A stretch of DNA of 64,000 bases, taken from the NCBI GenBank assembly GCA_002356215.1, contig AP017959.1:2310195-2374194 (forward strand), given 5' to 3'. This document shows, one piece after another, positions 39,994-47,490 of the stretch. Under the pieces are notes generated by a model. It was not told the DNA's origin. It made no database searches and worked only from the letters and a program-made list of their open reading frames with translations. The stretch is from [Synechococcus] sp. NIES-970. Lineage in GTDB: Bacteria > Cyanobacteriota > Cyanobacteriia > Cyanobacteriales > MRBY01. The translations under genes and the position numbers were made by a program. Numbering within the stretch: position 1 is the first letter of the stretch; each line of letters begins with the position of its first letter.

Positions 39994-40172
39994 TGAAATC
40001 GTCAGGAGTTGGAACTATTGTTGAGAAATCTGCTCAATACATTTACGACGGTTACATATAGTAAGCAACAGGTTTCCCATACAGCCCTCATTATATAGTC
40101 GCATGGGGGGAGATGGGGCTTCTTTGTGTTGGCGATCACACTGGGGTTTCGCCACCCATCATCGCCAAAAAA

Positions 40173-40838
40173 TCAAAGGTTAAATAATGGCTGGCTTTCA
40201 GAGAGGGCGATCGCCTGAGTCAGTTTTGAGTAGGCGTCCGTCAAATAACCGGTGCCGCGCAAGAAGCCAGTATTCGCAGCGGGAAGCAGGTATTCTAAAC
40301 GGCCTGTTTCAAAGCGGGCGCAGAGTTTGCGAATACTTTGGCACTGGCGACCCCAATGAAAGGTTTTGGCGGTGCGTAGCGCCAGAATTTCCCCCCTTTG
40401 ATTCGGCAGAAGATGACGGCCTGTAAAAAGGTAACCTGCCCCTTGGCCATAGTAGAGGCAGGAAGCCCCCGGAGAAAATCCTGGCGTCCAAATCCCTTGA
40501 AAGTCGCCTTGTTCCCACTGGTCACGGAAGGGGGTCACCGTCGCTTCGGGCATCAGGTAAGCTTCTTGTTCTTGGATTACAATGTCGCAGTTGAGGGCCT
40601 GCTGGATTTTTGCCACCTGGTTACTAATCGCTGCCCGGTGGGTAATGTAAAGGGTATGCACGCCCCCTTGGGCTGTCAGAAAAGCCAGGGTTTCTGGATA
40701 CCAAGGTGGACAATCGACTAACAAGCCACCGTCGGTTCCTGCGATAAAGTAGGCGGTGCCGCCGAGGGTTTCTCGATTGGGGACAAAGGCATAGATTCCA
40801 GGAAATAGTTCCCGGGGAGATTTAGCGGCAGTCTTCAA
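40173..40838 (-). CDS. Metallo-beta-lactamase-fold protein with lost metal site
   Basis: 221 residues. The fold order is visible (GGTAYFIAGTDGGLLVDCP, then LYITHRAAISN, WTPGFSPGASCLYY, YLFTGRHLLP). However, the HxHxDH motif reads HRAAIS, the His of TPGH is Phe, and the Asp of TGD is Arg. All three metal-ligand motifs are gone, so hydrolase activity of the standard type is unlikely. It may be a binding or regulatory protein. The coding frame is intact, which argues against a decaying gene. It lies upstream of clpP on the same strand, with 179 bases between. Confidence 0.75.
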   Translation of the reverse strand: MKTAAKSPRELFPGIYAFVPNRETLGGTAYFIAGTDGGLLVDCPPWYPETLAFLTAQGGVHTLYITHRAAISNQVAKIQQALNCDIVIQEQEAYLMPEATVTPFRDQWEQGDFQGIWTPGFSPGASCLYYGQGAGYLFTGRHLLPNQRGEILALRTAKTFHWGRQCQSIRKLCARFETGRLEYLLPAANTGFLRGTGYLTDAYSKLTQAIALSESQPLFNL

Positions 40839-40994
40839 ATGGAGCCCCCTACTTGTACTGAACAGTCGTTACCATTGTTGCATTGGGGTGAGGTTTCGAC
40901 AATTTTTGGCCATGGTGCGATCGCCGTAAATCCGGGGCCAAAATTCGGTCTATTGTTCCATTTATTTTTTTAGCAAGGTTTTAAGTCGAAGTTC

Positions 40995-42506
40995 ATGGAA
41001 GTTTGGTTGCTGTTCTTGATTATGGGGGTGATCACCTATGTCCTCATCCGTCGCACGGTTCCGCCAGAAAATAAAGCACCACTGGGGTTGTTATGGCTGG
41101 TGATGATGCTGCCAGCTTCCGCCTGGTTGGTTTGGATTTTAGTGTTTGGGGCGACGCAACCGATGCCTCTGATTGTGATGTTGCCTCTTTTGGTGGTTTC
41201 TCCGGTGATGTATTGGAGCCTGTTGGATTGGGGCAAACCAAAATCTGGCGAAGTGCCTGGGCCAAAAGAGGCGACACCGCCCCAGCCCCCCAACCTAGAA
41301 ACCCTAGAACAGTCTTCTTCTGTGGCCAAAGAGGCGGATGCGACCAAACTCCGGCCGATCAGTACCCAAGAAGAAGAGGCGCTGCGGGGCTGTTTTCCCT
41401 GGGGAATGTATTATCTCCAGACCATCGACTACCATCCCCAGGCGATTCTTTGTCGGGGCAAGCTCCGGGCAGTGCCCCAGGAGGCTTACCAAACGATTCG
41501 GGACAATATTGAAAAGCTTTTTGGCGATCGCTTTATTGTAGTTTTTCAAGAAAGCTTGCGGGGGCAACCCTTTTTTGCCCTTGTGCCCAACTATTGGCAA
41601 ACGGATAAGCAAAACCAGGGAAAAGAAGAACCCCTGACGCGGCCTGATTTGGCGATCGCCCTTGTCTTAATCTCCCTGTTTACCACCACAGTAATGGGCC
41701 TAGAGTTACAGGGGATCGCGCCTGAAGCGATCCAACAAGATCCCCGGATGCTCTGGCAAGGATTACCCTACGGCCTTTTGCTGGTAGGAATTTTAGGGCT
41801 CCATGAGTTGGGTCACTATGGGGCAGCGCTCTATTACAAAATCAAAACGACCTTGCCCTACTTCGTCCCTATTCCTTTCTTTATCGGCACTCTAGGGGCC
41901 TATACCCAGCGCAAAACCCCTATTCCTCACCGCCAAGCGCTCTTTGATTTTGCGGCGGCGGGCTCCTGGATTGGCATGCTTTTGACCCTACCTTGCCTTT
42001 GGATTGGTTTGGGGCTCTCCCAGGTGGTGCCGATGCCAGAGGAGACAACCCTCTTGACATTTAATGAATTTGACCCGAGGTTTTCTCTCCTGTTGGGGCT
42101 GATGAGTCGTTTAGCCCTGGGCAGTGACTTTACTCCAGAAATGGCAGTAAATTTGCACCCGGTGGCGATCGCTGGCTACGTGGCGTTGATGTTAGGGGGG
42201 CTACAGCTGTTACCCATTGGCCAATTGGACGGGGGCTTGATAACCCACGCGGTTTTTGGTCAACGAACAGCGGGCATCATCGCCCAGGTAACACGAATTT
42301 TTATGATTGCGATCGCCTTTGTGCAGCCCAATTTTGTGTTCCTTGCCATTTTTGCGCTCCTGATGCCGATTGCCAATCAACCTGCCCTCAACGATGTGAC
42401 GGATCTAGACAATCGCCGCGATCTGTTGGGAATGTTGACCTTGGTTTTTGTGGCGCTTATTTTTCTACCTTTGCCCGCTGGTCTGAGTGCTTGGCTCAAT
42501 TTTTAA
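40995..42506 (+). CDS. Site-2 protease family M50 metalloprotease, EGY-like
   Basis: 503 residues. Two N-terminal membrane segments and a soluble domain (about 80-210) precede a membrane protease core with HELGH at 270-274 and LDGG near 415 as the third zinc ligand. Order and sequence are like plant EGY1/EGY2 chloroplast proteases, whose cyanobacterial relatives are common. It cuts substrates within the membrane; the substrate is unknown here. The stop overlaps that of the convergent polymerase-like gene by four bases. Confidence 0.88.
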   Translation: MEVWLLFLIMGVITYVLIRRTVPPENKAPLGLLWLVMMLPASAWLVWILVFGATQPMPLIVMLPLLVVSPVMYWSLLDWGKPKSGEVPGPKEATPPQPPNLETLEQSSSVAKEADATKLRPISTQEEEALRGCFPWGMYYLQTIDYHPQAILCRGKLRAVPQEAYQTIRDNIEKLFGDRFIVVFQESLRGQPFFALVPNYWQTDKQNQGKEEPLTRPDLAIALVLISLFTTTVMGLELQGIAPEAIQQDPRMLWQGLPYGLLLVGILGLHELGHYGAALYYKIKTTLPYFVPIPFFIGTLGAYTQRKTPIPHRQALFDFAAAGSWIGMLLTLPCLWIGLGLSQVVPMPEETTLLTFNEFDPRFSLLLGLMSRLALGSDFTPEMAVNLHPVAIAGYVALMLGGLQLLPIGQLDGGLITHAVFGQRTAGIIAQVTRIFMIAIAFVQPNFVFLAIFALLMPIANQPALNDVTDLDNRRDLLGMLTLVFVALIFLPLPAGLSAWLNF

Positions 42507-45004
42507 GGGGCGATCGCCCCTATCAACGCTTCCCGGAGGGGTTGCAACTGCCGATCAAAGCTTGGGTCATAGGTGATGGTGGGAAAAAATTCACCGAACC
42601 AAGTATTAATTGCTAGGTTTTCGCTCACTGTCCAAAAGTCAGTGGGATTAGGACCATCAATGTGGCGACTGTTTACGTTAAATCCGGCCCGGAAGCGGCG
42701 ATATTGCACCTCAGGGGCCAAGGCACGAATCCAGGTGGCAAAATCTGGAGCATTGGCCAGGGAGCTCAGGAATTCTTGGCGTTGACTAGCCGATAGGGGC
42801 TGCTGGGGAGAAACTTTTGCCCAAGCTTGGTCAAGCAGGGTTAAACGTTCTTCGGGTTGATCCCAGATCCTCTGCAGGAGGGCGATCGCCGTACCTTGTC
42901 CTAAATCCTCTTTCCCAGGGAGTAAACCCAAGGCAGTGGGGTCAAAATATTGGCGAAATTCTGCTTCTGCACGCTCAAAATCCCCAATCCACCAGGCGAT
43001 GCCGCCCCGACAACGGTGCAGGAGGACATTTTCAGGGTAGGTAGTCAGGAGCGTTTCGTAATGACCCATCACCCGTTCCAAGACCGCTGGGTAGAGCTCC
43101 CCCAAGCCCCCAGAACGCCAGATAGGGCTGGTAATAAACATCGGATCCCGGAGAATTTCGAGGGCGATCGCCTCCAGGGCTAAATCTGTTTTTTCCTGGG
43201 CCAAAAGGCTCAAGCCTAAACCGTAAAAAACACCCCGTTTCGCGGGAACCAGGCGGGCTGCCTCGGAAAATTCTACCGCTGCGGCCGCGCCATCATTATT
43301 TGCCAGATGGAGCCAAGCGAGATTACTGCGGCCAAATTCTTGGTGAGGGGCCGCCAAATTTCCCTGGTTAAACCAGGCGATCGCCTCTTGGAGGTATTGC
43401 TGTCGCCGCTCTAAATCCGTCGTCTGAAGGGCCAATTCTCCTAGGTTTGCCCCTAACTGGTAAGCATAATAAGACTCCCAAGGAACTAATGCCTGGGCAG
43501 CACCGAGATTGTCCACAAAGCGATCATAGTCAGGAATATCTTGCTCAAGGGCTAAAAATCCGGTGCTGGATCTTTCCCAAGCGGCGTGAACTGGGGTTAA
43601 CCAAATAGCCATAACACCATAAAGTCCCAACAAACCAAGGGCAACTAGACGGGGTTTTCCCAGTAATTTTTCTGGATTGGGTGTTTGGGGAATAGAATTT
43701 TGGGGTTGATCTTGCCGGGCGATCGCCGCCAATAAAGCTAGCAGAATAACAATCATGCCACTGATGGCCACATTGTCCAGTTGATAATCTGTCCAACTAA
43801 GAGCCCAGTAACCGCTTAAGCCAACGTAGATGCTGCCCAGTAGGATGCGGTCTTCCCGCGCCATAATCTTGACAACTCTTCGTTGCCGCCAGAGAACTGC
43901 CCCCAGGAAAATCGGCACCCCAAAAAACAACACCAAACCCCAGAGGCCCATCTCGGCCCAGAGCTGCACCGGAGTGCTGTGGAGCTGGTAAATAAACTCC
44001 GATAAACGTCCGGCAGTGATCGGTCGATATTGCTGATACAAAAGCGGCACATTCCCCAAACCTGCCCCCGTCCACCAATGCTCCAGGCCCATAGCCCAAC
44101 CCACCTGAACATTGACCCAGCGGTAATTTAATTCTTCAAATTCCCCCCGCAGCAGAGGTAAAACCAAGTTGTACAGTCGGTCATTGGCCAGGACAAAAAT
44201 CGCGAGCACTCCCACCGTGAGTAACCCCGCCAGCCCCAGATAAAATTTGCGGATCTGACTGAACCCCCAGGCGAATCCAAAGGCCACCCCAGAGGCGATC
44301 GCCAAGCCGAGCCAACCGCCCCGGGAACTGGTGGTATAAAGATCGATCGCCCCGATGAAAACCCCTGTCGCCCACAACCAACGCCGCCAATCCCGATGGA
44401 GTAGCGCTAACCCCAGCAACGTTGGCAAACACAGAATAAGATAACCTGCCACATAATTTTGGTGACCCAAGGGAGCCCAATTTCGCAGCTCTAGCAAAGA
44501 AAAATCAAATTGCCCCCAGGCATCTTCAACGCCCAAATCCTGGAGCCGCTCAATCTCTGGGAGAAAAGTACGACTCAGCCACAGGGCCAAACTGAACGTC
44601 ACAAAAGCCAAACTCAAATAGCCCTGGCCCAAAAATAACCAGTAACGATCCTTTGTCCCCTTGAGCCAGCCACTAATGGGATAAAGGGCCGCCAGAAAAC
44701 CCAAAGCGGCCCAAGCCTGCCAGCGGGCCTGTTGCGGAAATGCTGCCCCCAAAGTTGAAACAAAAAGACTAACCAAGGTAAAACTCAGTACCAGATCAAA
44801 GCCATTTCCCAGGAGATAAATCCGGCGGTTGTCCCATAGTTGCACCAAAAACCAAAGCAGTGGACAAAATAAACCGACCTGCCAAACGAAAACCCAAGAC
44901 CAAGCCACCATCATGCTGTGGCTATCAGGAATGAGGCTAAAGAGGATATAAAAAAAGGCAGTAAAGTAAGCCAACAGTGGGCCGGGAGACTGAGATTCAG
45001 GCAT
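42503..45004 (-). CDS. O-antigen ligase-like membrane protein with TPR tail
   Basis: 833 residues. The N-terminal half (about 1-450) has some ten or more membrane segments and the Wzy/ligase-type loop (TSSRGGWLGL, then WAMGLEHWWTGAGLGNVPLLY and HSTPVQLWAEMGLWGL). The C-terminal half is soluble and helical, with TPR-like repeats (LAWLHLANNDGAAAAVEFSEAA, FYGLGLSLLAQEKTDLALEAI). It likely takes part in polysaccharide polymerisation or transfer at the outer side of the membrane. The ATG chosen is two codons inside the longest frame. It is alone, with no other sugar genes near. Confidence 0.8.
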   Translation of the reverse strand: MPESQSPGPLLAYFTAFFYILFSLIPDSHSMMVAWSWVFVWQVGLFCPLLWFLVQLWDNRRIYLLGNGFDLVLSFTLVSLFVSTLGAAFPQQARWQAWAALGFLAALYPISGWLKGTKDRYWLFLGQGYLSLAFVTFSLALWLSRTFLPEIERLQDLGVEDAWGQFDFSLLELRNWAPLGHQNYVAGYLILCLPTLLGLALLHRDWRRWLWATGVFIGAIDLYTTSSRGGWLGLAIASGVAFGFAWGFSQIRKFYLGLAGLLTVGVLAIFVLANDRLYNLVLPLLRGEFEELNYRWVNVQVGWAMGLEHWWTGAGLGNVPLLYQQYRPITAGRLSEFIYQLHSTPVQLWAEMGLWGLVLFFGVPIFLGAVLWRQRRVVKIMAREDRILLGSIYVGLSGYWALSWTDYQLDNVAISGMIVILLALLAAIARQDQPQNSIPQTPNPEKLLGKPRLVALGLLGLYGVMAIWLTPVHAAWERSSTGFLALEQDIPDYDRFVDNLGAAQALVPWESYYAYQLGANLGELALQTTDLERRQQYLQEAIAWFNQGNLAAPHQEFGRSNLAWLHLANNDGAAAAVEFSEAARLVPAKRGVFYGLGLSLLAQEKTDLALEAIALEILRDPMFITSPIWRSGGLGELYPAVLERVMGHYETLLTTYPENVLLHRCRGGIAWWIGDFERAEAEFRQYFDPTALGLLPGKEDLGQGTAIALLQRIWDQPEERLTLLDQAWAKVSPQQPLSASQRQEFLSSLANAPDFATWIRALAPEVQYRRFRAGFNVNSRHIDGPNPTDFWTVSENLAINTWFGEFFPTITYDPSFDRQLQPLREALIGAIAP

Positions 45005-45111
45005 GGACAAGGCTCGTCAAAGGGGCACTGCTCCCATTAAATCCCATTTTCCAGAACTTCCATGGCCATGGGCTAGAATAGGTAAGATTTTTTCAGTCAC
45101 CCAACCTCGCC

Positions 45112-45546
45112 ATGTCTCTTCCTCCCGATCAAACTGCGGCTACGAAGCAAAAGAAACAAAAGTTTTGGCAGAAAATCATCCTTTTCATTGGTGCTGGTTC
45201 CTTTGCTGCTACGGCGATGGTGCCTGTGATTGGGGGCATTGTCGAAAGTATGAACCAGTCGGCAACAACCGAGATCGGGCAAGCCGACCAGGAAGCCCAG
45301 TTAAAGGAACAGGAAGCGGGCTTGGTTGCTGTCCTAGAACGGGAACCAGATAACGTAAATGCGTTGCAGGGACTGGTACAGGTGCGCCTAGCCCTGGGAG
45401 ATTTAGAAGGGGCTCGCCCCCATCTGGCTCGATTGGTAGAGCTTTACCCAGAAGAACAGGTGCTACAGGATCTTTTGGCCCAGGTGGATGAAAATTTAGG
45501 CCGGACGGAGACGTCTCCTACCACCAATACCACGGACGCGCCCTAG
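45112..45546 (+). CDS. Membrane-anchored TPR-like protein
   Basis: 144 residues. A basic N-terminus (KQKKQKFWQK) leads into one membrane segment (about 21-41) and then a soluble part with at least one TPR-like helix pair (VLEREPDNVNALQGLVQVRL, then ALGDLEGARPHLARLVEL). The C-terminus is Thr- and Asp-rich. It probably mediates protein contact at the membrane; no specific family is recognised. The next gene starts 18 bases after its stop, so they are likely co-transcribed. Confidence 0.7.
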   Translation: MSLPPDQTAATKQKKQKFWQKIILFIGAGSFAATAMVPVIGGIVESMNQSATTEIGQADQEAQLKEQEAGLVAVLEREPDNVNALQGLVQVRLALGDLEGARPHLARLVELYPEEQVLQDLLAQVDENLGRTETSPTTNTTDAP

Positions 45547-45564
45547 GCGATCGCCCCTGGTGTT

Positions 45565-46221
45565 ATGAGTTCAAAATTACCATTATTGGTTTTGATTACC
45601 CTCTTGGGGGGACTGGGGATCATCTGGCTACAAAACAGTCAGCCTCTGAGTTTGGTGTTGTTTAACCAGGCATTGCCCCTCGCCTTACCCCTGGGGATCT
45701 GGTTAATCGCCGCAGTGTTACTTGGACTACTGCTGAGTTTGATTTTGCAACTGTTGCTCCGGGGAGGCAATCCCAGTGTCAGAGGTGATCGCCCCAATCC
45801 CCGCCTCGAACGCCTCAAGCAACGTCCCCCCCGGGAGCCAGACCGCCGCACTGGCCGCTCTGATTGGGAGCGGAGTCGCGCTAACTATGATTGGACGGAC
45901 AAAGAACTAGAGGCCCAGGATGAAGAAAGCTGGGATATCGAATCTCCCCCTAGCCAGCCGACCCGACCAAAGGCGCCCCCCCCAGCCAGCTCAGCCGAGC
46001 CAGAAATCCGTCCCCAGCCGAAACCCCAACGCCCCCGACCGACACCTCCTGTGACCCCTGCGCCCAGCTCGACACCAAGTCCTGCACCCAAGCAGCAGCC
46101 CAAGGCGGCAGATTCGGGAGCAGTTTATGATGCGGACTACCGGATTTTAACGCCTCCCTATGACCCCGACGCCACAGATCCCGGTGGGGTTGATCCAAAT
46201 GAAGACGAAGAATGGATTTAG
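45565..46221 (+). CDS. LapA-domain-like membrane protein with Pro-rich tail
   Basis: 218 residues. Two N-terminal membrane segments (about 5-22 and 40-65) match the small LapA/DUF1049 type. Then comes a charged region and a Pro-rich disordered part (about 125-180, with repeats like RPQPKPQRPRPTPP). It ends in a conserved-looking acidic tail (VYDADYRILTPPYDPD). The tail may be the functional part. It follows the TPR-like gene by 18 bases. The exact family is uncertain. Confidence 0.6.
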   Translation: MSSKLPLLVLITLLGGLGIIWLQNSQPLSLVLFNQALPLALPLGIWLIAAVLLGLLLSLILQLLLRGGNPSVRGDRPNPRLERLKQRPPREPDRRTGRSDWERSRANYDWTDKELEAQDEESWDIESPPSQPTRPKAPPPASSAEPEIRPQPKPQRPRPTPPVTPAPSSTPSPAPKQQPKAADSGAVYDADYRILTPPYDPDATDPGGVDPNEDEEWI

Positions 46222-46272
46222 ACAGAATGATTCTGTTAGGCTAAAACGGCTCTATTTGAGAAATTGATTCCT

Positions 46273-46686
46273 ATGGATATTTCCCCTGAATTGCTGGCGG
46301 CGATCGCCCTCTTAAAAGAAAAAAGTTGTGCAAGCACCCCTGTTATTGAGTCCGCAGCAGAGCGAGAAGCCCTCCGTCACAATTTACGTTTGGCTTGCCA
46401 GGCGGCAGATTGGGAAAATATTGGCATCTGCGCCGATGATGTGGCAGAAGCAGTGACGACCCTAGAGCAATATCTCAAGGGCCTTGGCTATGGTGCGCCA
46501 GAAAATATCGACACCACCGCCTGGGGCGATCGCCCGATTTACCTAAAATTTAATACCCAGACGATGAACCATTATTTCGATGAATATGTGGGGGACTACC
46601 GGGGAGTGCTGGTGGCGCTCCAGTCTCCCGAATTCGAAATAGAAGGGATTTATGGCCATTTTCCTCTAGATTTGTTTGCAGAATGA
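46273..46686 (+). CDS. DUF1824 family protein
   Basis: 137 residues. The pattern WGDRPIYLKFNTQT, YFDEYVGDYRGVLVALQSPE and IYGHFPLDLF matches the cyanobacterial DUF1824 family of unknown function. It is a small soluble protein. I took the ATG three codons inside the longest frame (which begins with TTG). It is 51 bases after the Pro-rich gene and 44 before the next one, so the four genes from 45.1 to 47.4 kb may form one transcript. Confidence 0.8.
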   Translation: MDISPELLAAIALLKEKSCASTPVIESAAEREALRHNLRLACQAADWENIGICADDVAEAVTTLEQYLKGLGYGAPENIDTTAWGDRPIYLKFNTQTMNHYFDEYVGDYRGVLVALQSPEFEIEGIYGHFPLDLFAE

Positions 46687-46730
46687 TCTAGGATGGGAAA
46701 AAATTTTGTCTGCGGTGGGGAACCTACGTT

Positions 46731-47417
46731 TTGAGAAAGAAACAGTGTTTTGGTTTTTTGGGTAGTATTTTGGCGATTACCTGGCCTCTGCCCAGCCTAG
46801 CCCAGCCCCTCAGCCCTGATCAGCTGGATTTATCCCCAGAAATTTTTGAACAGAGTCCGGTGCTCCAGCGCTGGAGCCAGGAAATCCCGGATGTGCGCCA
46901 AAATATCCGCCACGAGCCAAGTTTTCGCACCCGTTGGCGGTTGGGCTATGTCCAATTTCCGAGTAATGGTCAACAGGGGGGACTGGGCCTTGGGGTCGAG
47001 GATCTGTTTCTCACAGAAACGTTGCCCCTCACCCTCAGCGCTGAAGGTCACACCAGTTTTAATGGCGATCGCTCCCAAGTCGCCGCCCGCGCCAACTATT
47101 ATCTATTGCCCCTCGGCAGCCGTTTTAACATCGCCCCGACCCTGGGTTACCAAAGCTTTTCGGGAGAAGATTACCGCCGCGCAGGGCTAGAAGTGGGGGC
47201 AAAAATGCAGTTGAGCCTTTCCCGTTCCGGTGCTTCGACTCTGAGCCTTAGTCAACAGTTTGTCAACCTCGGAACAGCAGAAGAAATGGGGGTCACTACC
47301 CTTGGTGCTGGTTATGCTTTTTCTCGGCAATGGCGCGCAGCTACGGAAATCCAAAAGCATAATTCCACCGCGGCGAAGGAAAGTAAGGTGGGATTTTTCT
47401 TGGAGTGGATGCCCTAG
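46731..47417 (+). CDS. Secreted beta-rich protein, unknown function
   Basis: 228 residues starting with TTG; GGGGAA lies eight bases upstream and no later ATG leaves the signal peptide intact. The signal peptide ends near SLA-QPLS (about residue 24). The mature part has alternating patterns (TRWRLGYVQFP, GLGLGVEDLFL, SQVAARANYYLLP, ASTLSLSQQFVNLG) and ends in an aromatic residue region (FFLEWMP). This suits an outer-membrane beta-barrel, perhaps of eight to ten strands. No family is recognised. Confidence 0.6.
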   Translation: MRKKQCFGFLGSILAITWPLPSLAQPLSPDQLDLSPEIFEQSPVLQRWSQEIPDVRQNIRHEPSFRTRWRLGYVQFPSNGQQGGLGLGVEDLFLTETLPLTLSAEGHTSFNGDRSQVAARANYYLLPLGSRFNIAPTLGYQSFSGEDYRRAGLEVGAKMQLSLSRSGASTLSLSQQFVNLGTAEEMGVTTLGAGYAFSRQWRAATEIQKHNSTAAKESKVGFFLEWMP

Positions 47418-47421
47418 ATTT

Positions 47422-47449
47422 AAAAAAGGGGGAAGCCTTGAGCTCCCCC
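47422..47449 (-). terminator. Terminator downstream of the RNase II-family gene
   Basis: On the minus strand GGGGGAGC - TCAAG - GCTTCCCCC forms a strong stem with one bulged base and is followed by TTTTTT. It lies about 42 bases after the stop of the minus-strand gene, and 5 bases after the convergent plus-strand stop. Confidence 0.85.
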
Positions 47450-47490
47450 GTGGGATTGACCTTAAAGTGAGACGAGAATATCTATCTACC

